Shown one piece after another: positions 54,570 to 62,141 of a DNA stretch of 64,000 nt. Source of the DNA: Flavobacterium eburneipallidum (GTDB taxonomy: Bacteria > Bacteroidota > Bacteroidia > Flavobacteriales > Flavobacteriaceae); contig NZ_CP114291.2 of assembly GCF_027111355.2 (NCBI RefSeq), forward strand, positions 2,852,001 through 2,916,000, written 5' to 3'. Below the pieces are notes generated by a model. The model worked only from the letters and a program-made list of their open reading frames with translations. It had not been told where the DNA came from and did not search any database. The stretch's first letter is position 1. Every line of letters begins with the position of its first letter. Both the position numbers and the translations under genes were made by a program.

Positions 54570-56591
54570 TTAAAATCCGTAAGAATTACTTATCTGTCCT
54601 TTAGACTCAAAAATATCCTCATAATATATAGCAAAGAAATGTCTATAATTACAAGTACCATTGCCTTTAGTATATTGAGCAAGGCTAGCTTGAATTTCTG
54701 TACCATTACTCATTGTGCCTAAAAGACTTGAGTAATCATATGCCACATTTAATCCAGAACCAGCCAACAAAGTCTTAACTGGCCAATCAACATAATTTTT
54801 ATTAGTACCTGTAAGAGGCTTTGCGGCACTCGTAGGAAACCAAGAAACGCTCTTATATTCAGGACCTGGACTAGCAGAAAGGTTTGTATAATAATTAAGT
54901 GAGCTTTTATCAATGTATTCTGCATCCTTAAATTTGTAATATACCGTTTTAGGAAAATCAGCTGCTTGATACGTTTTATCAAAAATATTTACTGCTTCTT
55001 TGTTATCAAACATTAGACAAAGCGTTTTTTTCATAGTTTCAATCTTTTCAGATAAAAGACCCCAACGAACTAAATCCTGTTTACGAATATTTTCACAACC
55101 AAACTCCCAAGCACGTTCGTTAACAATTGCATCAAAGAAATTAGCATCATATTCTTTTATTTTAGCAGATCCCACACCGAAAGCTCTTTCACGAACCTTT
55201 TCTAATGCTTGTCTTGCAGACATACCTGCAGCTGGATTTATAGCTTCGGGTCCATTTAGTGCATTTTCAGCTTCTGCATACATTAAATAAATATCTGAAT
55301 AACGCATTAATATCCAATTGACACCAGTAGCAACACGTGAATTGGCTGTTTTATGCAATGCTAAATAAGAAGGGGACATCCAATAAATTCTCCATTTAGC
55401 AAAATTTACACTAAGCGGATCAGTTTTTACACCTTCAACATTATCTTTAGTGTAGTTCAACCAGCTTAAACTAACATCCCGACGCTTATCTTCTGGAGTA
55501 AACGAATAGAAATAGTAGGCATGTGAACCAACATAAGTACCACCAAAACCTCTAGACCCATATTTACTACCCCCAGCTACTTCATAGCCCATTAGTGATC
55601 CAATATCTCCACTGTTACCTAGACCAAATGCTACTTCAAATAAATTTTCATTAAAAGGATTTTGTTTTGCACCACAAACAGATTTCCATATATTCTCGTA
55701 ATCCGGATCTAATTGGTGTGGATTTGCAGTACTTCCAAGTATTTCAGCTGTTTGTTGCGAAGCTATTTGATAATAGTCTCTCCAATTTTTAACCCTGCCT
55801 ACAAAATAATTGCCATTTTCAGGCACATTAGGATTGTGTTCTAAATCTTTGCTAGGAAACAAATTCCCATCACGTAAAGACCAACCTCCAGCAAAAAGAG
55901 CCACTTTTGCCAAAAGTCCTTTGGCATACCCCTTTGTGATACGTTCTACAGTTGCATACTCTGCATCTGCTTTCAACCAAGGTAAATATCCTTGTGCTTC
56001 TGTTAGATCTTTAACTAAACTTGCATAAATAACATCTCTATCAATTTTACCAATATAAACATTTGATAAATCCGATTCAGAAGTTCCTTCCTTGTAAGGA
56101 ACATCGCCCCAATAACGCACTAACTCAAAGTAAGCCAATGATCTCAAAACCAATGCTTCACCTAATAGTGGTTTCATTTTAGAAGCCTGACTTTCAAGAA
56201 TAGGGGAATTTCTAATGCCATCAACTGAAGCTGAAGCTAATTCAGCCAGTTGGAATAAAGCCTGCCATTTTGTAGTTTGATTATAAGGATCACCATAAAA
56301 ATTTCCTGCTCCTTGATCGCTCGTATTGGAGTTATACGCTCCTGTAGTAAATCCTTGATTACTTTCAATATCCGAAAAACCTTGCCAGTTAACGGATAAT
56401 TTTTGTCCATAAATATTACTGTCCGTCATTTTTCCATAAACTCCCATTACTGCTGCTTTAGCCATTGAAGAGGTTTTAAAAACGGTTTCTGAACTCAATT
56501 TAGATGGTGATGATGTGTCTAAAAAATCATCTTGACAGGAGACACAAACCAATAGGAAAATAAAGCTAAAATTGTATAATAGTTTTTTCAT
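54570..56591 (-). CDS. susD: SusD/RagB-family surface glycan-binding lipoprotein
   Basis: A 673-residue lipoprotein (signal ending LVCVSC, then QDDFLDTSSPSKLSSETVFK). SusD TPR-type features include AAVMGVYGKMTDS, LLGEALVLRSLAYFELVRYW followed by GDVPYKEG, YAKGLLAKVALFAGGWSL, and near the C-terminus WILMRYSDIYLMYAEAENAL with ALEKVRERAFG, FFDAIVNERAWEFGCENIRK and QDLVRWGLL. It captures oligosaccharides over the partner channel SusC, encoded 10 bp upstream. It is somewhat longer than average for the family. The substrate is inferred from the adjoining pectin lyases. Confidence 0.94.
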   Translation of the reverse strand: MKKLLYNFSFIFLLVCVSCQDDFLDTSSPSKLSSETVFKTSSMAKAAVMGVYGKMTDSNIYGQKLSVNWQGFSDIESNQGFTTGAYNSNTSDQGAGNFYGDPYNQTTKWQALFQLAELASASVDGIRNSPILESQASKMKPLLGEALVLRSLAYFELVRYWGDVPYKEGTSESDLSNVYIGKIDRDVIYASLVKDLTEAQGYLPWLKADAEYATVERITKGYAKGLLAKVALFAGGWSLRDGNLFPSKDLEHNPNVPENGNYFVGRVKNWRDYYQIASQQTAEILGSTANPHQLDPDYENIWKSVCGAKQNPFNENLFEVAFGLGNSGDIGSLMGYEVAGGSKYGSRGFGGTYVGSHAYYFYSFTPEDKRRDVSLSWLNYTKDNVEGVKTDPLSVNFAKWRIYWMSPSYLALHKTANSRVATGVNWILMRYSDIYLMYAEAENALNGPEAINPAAGMSARQALEKVRERAFGVGSAKIKEYDANFFDAIVNERAWEFGCENIRKQDLVRWGLLSEKIETMKKTLCLMFDNKEAVNIFDKTYQAADFPKTVYYKFKDAEYIDKSSLNYYTNLSASPGPEYKSVSWFPTSAAKPLTGTNKNYVDWPVKTLLAGSGLNVAYDYSSLLGTMSNGTEIQASLAQYTKGNGTCNYRHFFAIYYEDIFESKGQISNSYGF

Positions 56592-56601
56592 GTCTTTTTT
56601 A

Positions 56602-59600
56602 TTAAAATGTTACATTAACTCCAAAAAGGAATGTTTTTGCTTTTGGATAAGCAGACCAATCTACTCCTGGCGTTAATGGGGTATTGCGAATACCATCCAC
56701 CTCTGGATCTTGGCCTGAATATTTAGTCCAAATCATTAAATTATTTGCTCCAACGTAACAACGTACTTTTTGTACAAAGCCATTTTTTGCAATAGTATCA
56801 GGTAATGTATAACCCATTGTTAAATTACCAAATCTCAAAAATGAACCATCTTCTATTGCCCAATCTGTTACAATAGTTGAATTAGAAAGAGGATGCCATA
56901 AACTTTTTCCTTGATTAATTTCCTGCAAACGTTGAGGATTTGCGTTATCGCCAAACATAATATTATATCCTGTAACTGGATCAATTGTAGTAAATCGATC
57001 TTCTATACTCATTACCGAACTCATGTTTTGATATCTTTTGGAACCACTAAAAGTAGTGTTGTCTATTCTATTGGCATTATAAATATCATTGCCAAAAGAC
57101 CAATTGAACATAGCTGTTAAATCGAAACCTTTGTAGCCTGTGCTGAAAGAAAATCCTCCTACATGTTTAGGTTGTGCTCTCCCTATTACTTTTCTGTCTT
57201 TATCGGCTGAAATTACAGTAGTGCCATCATCGGATAATTTTTTAAGTTTCATGTGACCTGGTCCAAAATAATTACCAGATGTTGGAAGTACTTTTGAGAC
57301 ATCAACAACACCTGGATTTAGAATCCATTTTTTTTGTGTATTATCATAAGTAAAGTCATCAAATGTGTAATATCCATCAGAAACATATCCGTACATTAAT
57401 CCAACTGGCTGCCCTACAATTGCTCTGTAGTCATCTTTTCCAATTAAAGCTCCCCAATTTGAAGAAACAATCATTTCACTGGAACCATCTAATTCCTTTA
57501 CTATATTTTTGTTGAAGGCTATATTGAAATTAGCTGATAAATAAAATTGATCGTTTTTAATAATATCTCCAGACACAGCAATCTCTAAACCTTTGTTTGA
57601 AGTTCTTCCTATATTTTGATATTGAGTATCGTATCCTGAATTTGAAGGTAAAGCAACTCCTAAAATTAAATCTTTAACATCATTTTGATATATATCAGCT
57701 GTTACCCTTAAACGTTGATTAAAAAAACCTAAATCAAGTCCTAAATTTGCAGACACTGTAGTTTCCCATGTTAAATTTTCATTTTTCAAGACCGAAGATG
57801 TAACAAGTGCGCTTTGCGGTTGTTCATTTATATAATACAAACTTCTGCTTGTAGATTGAAACCCATACTCCTGTCTCCAATAAGATCCAACTCTTGCGTT
57901 ACCTACTTCACCATAGCTCAAACGTAATTTAGTATCTGACAGCCAATTCTTTGTTGATTTCATAAATGATTCATCCGATATCCTCCATGCCACTGCTGCA
58001 CCTGGAAAGAACCCTGTACGGTTTTCTGGAGCAAATACATTTTTTGAATCGGATCTAGCTGTTAAAGTTAAAATGTAACGATTATGAAATGTGTAATTAG
58101 CACGTCCAAATAAAGATGAAGTTCTTGAAGGCTCGTATATAGTGGTATAAGTTGGTGATGGCGTACCATAATTCCACATTGCTAAAACATCTTTTGCAGT
58201 AAAATCTATGGGATAAAACTTGGATTCGCTACGCATCTCATTTGCTTGAGAATTGTTCATTTCTTGTCCTGCCATTAAATCCAACTTATGAATTTTGCTA
58301 TTAAAATTTGTATTATAAGAAACTGTATTTTGAATAGACCAGTTGTAGCTTTTTGAATCTGTACGTCTAGCTACAGGCTGTCCACCATTGGCACTGGCTT
58401 CTCCTGTTTTATTTAGCCAAATATTATCAGTAAAGTCTTTATTTGTACCGAAGCTTCCTTTAGAAGAAACCGTTAAACTTTTTATAGGCTTCCAAGTTAA
58501 TCCCGCATTGAATGTAGCATTAAACTTATTCTGATCTTTATATTCGTTAGTAATATTATAAACAGGATCATTTAATGAACTTAAAGCCTCGGCTGAAGTT
58601 ATATCATCTGCTCCTCCTAAAGTATTACCTGGCTGACTGGTTAAGCTATAAACTGGAGCATACTTAATTCCTTCTCTAAGTTTACTTCCAGAAGAAACAC
58701 TAGGTCCTGTAATAACTGTGTTTGAAATTCTTGTATTGAAATCAAATGATAATTTGGGGCTTATTTTTTTATTCAAATTAAAACTTAAATAATCTCTTTT
58801 ATAAGCTGAATTTAGCATAATATAATCTTCATTGTCGTGAGTATAATTAAGCTTGTATTTCAGTGTGGATTCCCCACCTGTTAAGCCGAAATCAACATGA
58901 GTTTGAATTCCTGTATTACCATACAGTTTTTCCTGCCAATCTGTACCTTTTTTAGATTTATAAACATCAACATCATCCCAAGCTCCATAGGTACTGTAAA
59001 AAGCAGACCCTGTAAGACTTGCTCCTGGATCTAGCTCTTTTTGAAAATAGACAAAATCATACGGAGACAATACTTCTGTTAAATTGTAAGTGTTTTTTAT
59101 ACCTGAATAGGCATTAACATTGATTTCTGTTTTACCTGATTTTCCTGATTTAGTTGTAACAAGAACAACTCCATTTGCACCTTGAGCACCATAAATTGCT
59201 GTAGAAGAAGCATCTTTAAGAACATCCATAGATTCAATATCACCTGGAGCGATATCATTTATGTTACTTACTGGAAATCCATCAACTATAAATAATGGTG
59301 AGTTATCTTGAGTTATAGATCCTCCTCCTCTTACACGTATCTTAATCGGTGCGTCTGGAGAACCGTCTGCAATGGTTACATTAACACCAGCCATACGTCC
59401 TGCAATTGCTTGTAAAGCAGATGTTGCTGGAATATCTTTTAAGTCTTTCATACTCACAGACGACACTGATCCTGTTAAATCTTTTCGTCTAGCGGTGCCA
59501 TACCCAATTACAACTATTTCATTCAAATCGGTAGTTAGGTCTTTCATTTTAACAGTAATAGTCTGTTTTCCATTAACACTAATTTCCTGTGTTTCCATAC

Positions 59601-59964
59601 CTATAAAAGAGAATACTAAAGTACCATTTTCAGGTACTCCTGCAATTTTATAACTACCGTCTAAATCTGTTGAGGTACTTTTTTTAACGCCCTTAACTAC
59701 AACAGAAACACCTGGTATTCCAAGTCCCTTTTCATCGACAACTTTTCCAGAAACAGTTATTTCTCCTTCTACTAATGAAGAACTAATACTTACAGCTGCA
59801 GAATTTTGCAGATTTAAATTTCTTCCATTTGATGACTTCAGATTTGTTTTCCCTGAAACAGATAGCGAAAACATCAAAACGAAAGAAATATACATAGAGG
59901 CTTTTGTTTTCTTTTCTAATGCTTCAAATAAGCCAAAGTCACTCCTTGACAAATAATTTTTCAT
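56602..59964 (-). CDS. susC: SusC/RagA-family TonB-dependent outer-membrane transporter
   Basis: A 1120-residue protein. It has an N-terminal extension before a hydrophobic signal (YISFVLMFSLSVSG), a CarboxypepD-regulatory-like domain (ITVSGKVVDEKGLGIPGVSV ... LVFSFIGMETQEISVNG, about 68-140), the SusC signature LNEIVVIGYGTARRKDLTGS, a plug domain (IPATSALQAIAGRMAGVNV, GGSITQDNSPLFIVDGFPVS, SMDVLKDASSTAIYGAQGAN) and a long beta-barrel ending DWSAYPKAKTFLFGVNVTF. It imports oligosaccharides with SusD using TonB energy. It is the first gene of the susC-susD-DUF5123 operon and is preceded by a 545-bp regulatory region. Confidence 0.95.
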   Translation of the reverse strand: MKNYLSRSDFGLFEALEKKTKASMYISFVLMFSLSVSGKTNLKSSNGRNLNLQNSAAVSISSSLVEGEITVSGKVVDEKGLGIPGVSVVVKGVKKSTSTDLDGSYKIAGVPENGTLVFSFIGMETQEISVNGKQTITVKMKDLTTDLNEIVVIGYGTARRKDLTGSVSSVSMKDLKDIPATSALQAIAGRMAGVNVTIADGSPDAPIKIRVRGGGSITQDNSPLFIVDGFPVSNINDIAPGDIESMDVLKDASSTAIYGAQGANGVVLVTTKSGKSGKTEINVNAYSGIKNTYNLTEVLSPYDFVYFQKELDPGASLTGSAFYSTYGAWDDVDVYKSKKGTDWQEKLYGNTGIQTHVDFGLTGGESTLKYKLNYTHDNEDYIMLNSAYKRDYLSFNLNKKISPKLSFDFNTRISNTVITGPSVSSGSKLREGIKYAPVYSLTSQPGNTLGGADDITSAEALSSLNDPVYNITNEYKDQNKFNATFNAGLTWKPIKSLTVSSKGSFGTNKDFTDNIWLNKTGEASANGGQPVARRTDSKSYNWSIQNTVSYNTNFNSKIHKLDLMAGQEMNNSQANEMRSESKFYPIDFTAKDVLAMWNYGTPSPTYTTIYEPSRTSSLFGRANYTFHNRYILTLTARSDSKNVFAPENRTGFFPGAAVAWRISDESFMKSTKNWLSDTKLRLSYGEVGNARVGSYWRQEYGFQSTSRSLYYINEQPQSALVTSSVLKNENLTWETTVSANLGLDLGFFNQRLRVTADIYQNDVKDLILGVALPSNSGYDTQYQNIGRTSNKGLEIAVSGDIIKNDQFYLSANFNIAFNKNIVKELDGSSEMIVSSNWGALIGKDDYRAIVGQPVGLMYGYVSDGYYTFDDFTYDNTQKKWILNPGVVDVSKVLPTSGNYFGPGHMKLKKLSDDGTTVISADKDRKVIGRAQPKHVGGFSFSTGYKGFDLTAMFNWSFGNDIYNANRIDNTTFSGSKRYQNMSSVMSIEDRFTTIDPVTGYNIMFGDNANPQRLQEINQGKSLWHPLSNSTIVTDWAIEDGSFLRFGNLTMGYTLPDTIAKNGFVQKVRCYVGANNLMIWTKYSGQDPEVDGIRNTPLTPGVDWSAYPKAKTFLFGVNVTF

Positions 59965-60066
59965 ACATTTTTTTTAATTGGTTAATTTTTGCTTTAAAGA
60001 CAAGTACATTCATTTTTACTTAATCTTGTTTTTTGGTTAGTTTGTTAATTAGATCATCATTTTTTT

Positions 60067-60126
60067 GTCTGTTTTTTTGTCTGTTTTTTTGTCTGTTTTT
60101 TTGTCTGTTTTTTTGTCTGTTTTTTT
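60067..60126 (-). repeat. Five-unit 12-bp repeat in the susC leader
   Basis: The plus strand reads GTCTGTTTTTTT five times without error (60067-60126), with another TTTTTT just before. In the susC transcript this gives repeated CAGAC boxes separated by seven A residues, about 100-160 nt upstream of the start codon. No spacers, so not CRISPR. It could be a site for an RNA-binding protein, a translation or transcript-stability element, or a slippage hotspot. Confidence 0.85.
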
Positions 60127-60154
60127 ATCATTTACATAAATTATTTTATGCAGA

Positions 60155-60162
60155 CAAATCTA
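60155..60162 (-). promoter_or_regulatory. Candidate susC promoter -7 element
   Basis: On the minus strand this reads TAGATTTG, an exact TAnnTTTG match. No TTTG-like -33 element is present at the expected 19-21 bp upstream. Instead the GGGGGTAAATC operator starts there, which fits an activator-dependent promoter. Transcription would begin near 60148. Confidence 0.55.
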
Positions 60163-60183
60163 TTGTTTGATTATACTATGGCT

Positions 60184-60220
60184 GGGGGTAAATCACAATA
60201 AACGAGGGGGTAAATCACAA
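60184..60220. promoter_or_regulatory. Direct-repeat operator upstream of susC
   Basis: GGGGGTAAATCACAA occurs exactly twice, at 60184-60198 and 60206-60220, with a 22-bp period (about two helical turns). The repeats occupy roughly -36 to -72 relative to the predicted susC start. Exact repeats at this period and position suggest binding of an activator dimer, as for AraC-type or hybrid two-component regulators of polysaccharide loci. The regulator gene is not in the window. Confidence 0.6.
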
Positions 60221-60335
60221 ACACTTACAATCACTAATGTTATGCGTTATAGCTAATAAATCTGTCGAATAAATTATTTGTTTTGGAGTACGTTTTCTAT
60301 GCTCTTATTTGATAAAAACATCAATGATAGCAATA

Positions 60336-60376
60336 AAAAAACACCCAAAACTAAAATTTAAGTTTTGAGTGTTTTT
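60336..60376 (-). terminator. Intrinsic terminator after the pectate lyase gene
   Basis: A 16-bp stem with one mismatch: ACACCCAAAACT with preceding A residues (60336-60352) pairs with AGTTTTGAGTGTTTTT (60361-60376), over an 8-nt AAAATTTA loop. On the minus strand the stem is followed by a run of T residues, as expected for Rho-independent termination of the lyase operon before the susC promoter. Confidence 0.75.
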
Positions 60377-60509
60377 CATATATTTTTGATTTATCAACTA
60401 TCGCTTTAAATAATATGTTTTAGTATGATAATTAATGGTATTGCAAATAATCAAATTAACACTACCTATCAATTTAGTATAATCAAGGATTTTTAGAACG
60501 GCTATAGTG

Positions 60510-62087
60510 CTACAATCCGTTTTTGGATTTCCATGCAGTATATTCTGAACCAATTAAACCTGAAGGCCATGCACCGTACCACGCATATCCAGATCTTCTT
60601 TCGATATCATTTACTTCTGCCAATGTGGCTTTTTTTACCCCATCTCTTCCACAGAAAAAAGGAAGATTCGTATTCAAATCATAAAATCTAGCCCAAATGG
60701 TGGTTCCTGATGTAGCATAAACTACTACATCAAAACCGTTAGGACTACTAGCATCAGGAACTTTTTTGGTAGAAATGTTTAATAATTTTGCACTATTAAA
60801 CCAATCCACAGCATTTTTCACAGCTTGTTTTACCTCCGCTGAAGGGCTTTCGACCAACATTAGGGTTCTCGCAATTCCAACGGATTCAGAGCCACTTAAG
60901 GAAGGTAACTCATAAGCTCTTGCCGTTGCAGCCAATAAAGTTATTTCATCGTGTTGTGCGCACCAAACCGTTTTTTTACCGTTAACTGTAATTTGAGTTT
61001 TCAACATGACGTCAATTCCTTTATTGAAAGCGGTTGTCGCTCTGGCTTTGTAAGATGGTTTGACCAATTCCAAATTATTTTTACCCTTTGAAATGTCCCA
61101 CATCACGTTCATTACTTTAACCATAGCATCATCATTGTAGGTAATTTGATGTCTATAGCCGCTTTTGTCTGGATAATATTGCGGCCAACCCCCATTGTCA
61201 TATTGAGCGGTAAAGAGATAATCAATTGCTTTTTCTGCCGCTACCAAATAATTAGGATTGTTGGTCGATTTGTAATCCGTGAGTAAATCTCGAAGCTCTT
61301 GAGTTACGTGACTGTTATCAATTGAAGTGTCGAGATTGTTTTTAGTGCTTGCTGCCACAGCTTTTTCTGCATCGGTTTGCTCCCGATTGTATTGAGAAAA
61401 ATCAGAAACTGTTTTTGACCAACCGCCATTACTTCTTTGCCATATCAACATACTTTCGGATCTTACTTTAGTAGCATATACTGCTGTTACTCCAGAAATC
61501 GTAAGCTGCATTTGTCCTATTTTTCCACTACCGTCATTGGCAGTAGCTGTAACGGTAACTGTACCGTTCAATTTTGGTATCAAAAGCCCATCTGCTGAAA
61601 TAGTTGCAATACTTGAGGAAACATCCCAAGTAACTGTTTTATTCGTTGCATCAGCGGGCAATACAGCTAATGAAAGCTGTTGTGATTGCCCATTAGTGTT
61701 GTTTGTTGTACCACTAATAGTAATGTTTGATACAAGAATAACTTTTGCTTTTACTCCTGAAATGCTGATGGTAGATTCTTTTGAAACACCCGAGCCATCT
61801 TTTGCCGTGGCGGTTACAATTACGCTGCCATTTTGAAAGGGAGTCAAAAGTCCTGTATCTGAAATTGTGGCTATTGTGGCATCGGATACGCTCCAAATAA
61901 CTGCTTTATTTTCAGCAGTACTTGGTAGCACAGAAACAATCAATTGTCTCGGAACTCCATCAGTGATGGCATTTGCATTTAAGATCGTAATGGATTTTAT
62001 GCTATTGTCAATAAGTTCTTTATCGGAGCTACAGGCCGATAAAAACAGGAAACCGACAAAAACGGCAATTAATTTTAAATGTTTCAT
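60510..62087 (-). CDS. pelA: Pectate lyase, polysaccharide lyase family 10, with two Ig-like domains
   Basis: A 525-residue lipoprotein (signal ending FLFLSACSSDKE). Two BIG2-type Ig-like domains follow (about 30-110 and 112-200; each with the pattern ATISDTGLLTPFQNGSVIVT or ATISADGLLIPKLNGTVTVT), then a PL10 catalytic domain from about 205: ESMLIWQRSNGGWSKTVSDF, YDNGGWPQYYPDKSGYRHQI with ITYNDDAMVKVMNVMWDI, WCAQHDEITLLAATARAYEL, SGSESVGIARTLM, TIWARFYDLNTNLPFFCGRD and ERRSGYAWYGAWPSGL. It cleaves de-esterified homogalacturonan by beta-elimination at the cell surface. It lies 54 bp downstream of the rhamnogalacturonan lyase gene, probably in the same operon. Confidence 0.92.
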   Translation of the reverse strand: MKHLKLIAVFVGFLFLSACSSDKELIDNSIKSITILNANAITDGVPRQLIVSVLPSTAENKAVIWSVSDATIATISDTGLLTPFQNGSVIVTATAKDGSGVSKESTISISGVKAKVILVSNITISGTTNNTNGQSQQLSLAVLPADATNKTVTWDVSSSIATISADGLLIPKLNGTVTVTATANDGSGKIGQMQLTISGVTAVYATKVRSESMLIWQRSNGGWSKTVSDFSQYNREQTDAEKAVAASTKNNLDTSIDNSHVTQELRDLLTDYKSTNNPNYLVAAEKAIDYLFTAQYDNGGWPQYYPDKSGYRHQITYNDDAMVKVMNVMWDISKGKNNLELVKPSYKARATTAFNKGIDVMLKTQITVNGKKTVWCAQHDEITLLAATARAYELPSLSGSESVGIARTLMLVESPSAEVKQAVKNAVDWFNSAKLLNISTKKVPDASSPNGFDVVVYATSGTTIWARFYDLNTNLPFFCGRDGVKKATLAEVNDIERRSGYAWYGAWPSGLIGSEYTAWKSKNGL

Positions 62088-62141
62088 AATAAATTTAGTT
62101 TTATTAATAGTTAGTTAGTTTAAATTTGAATTACACGAATT

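Larger units (their letters stand above)
59965..60509. other. Regulatory region between susC and the pectate lyase gene
   Basis: 545 bp without a gene. Reading along the minus strand from the pectate lyase end it holds a terminator (60376-60336), a direct-repeat operator (60220-60184), a -7 element (60162-60155), and a leader of roughly 180 nt containing a 12-bp repeat array before the susC ATG. Confidence 0.75.

Noticed and set aside
60067..60126. Possible CRISPR-like array in the susC leader
   Set aside because: Units are contiguous 12-mers with no spacers and no cas genes are present. The same reasoning excludes 16861-16948.
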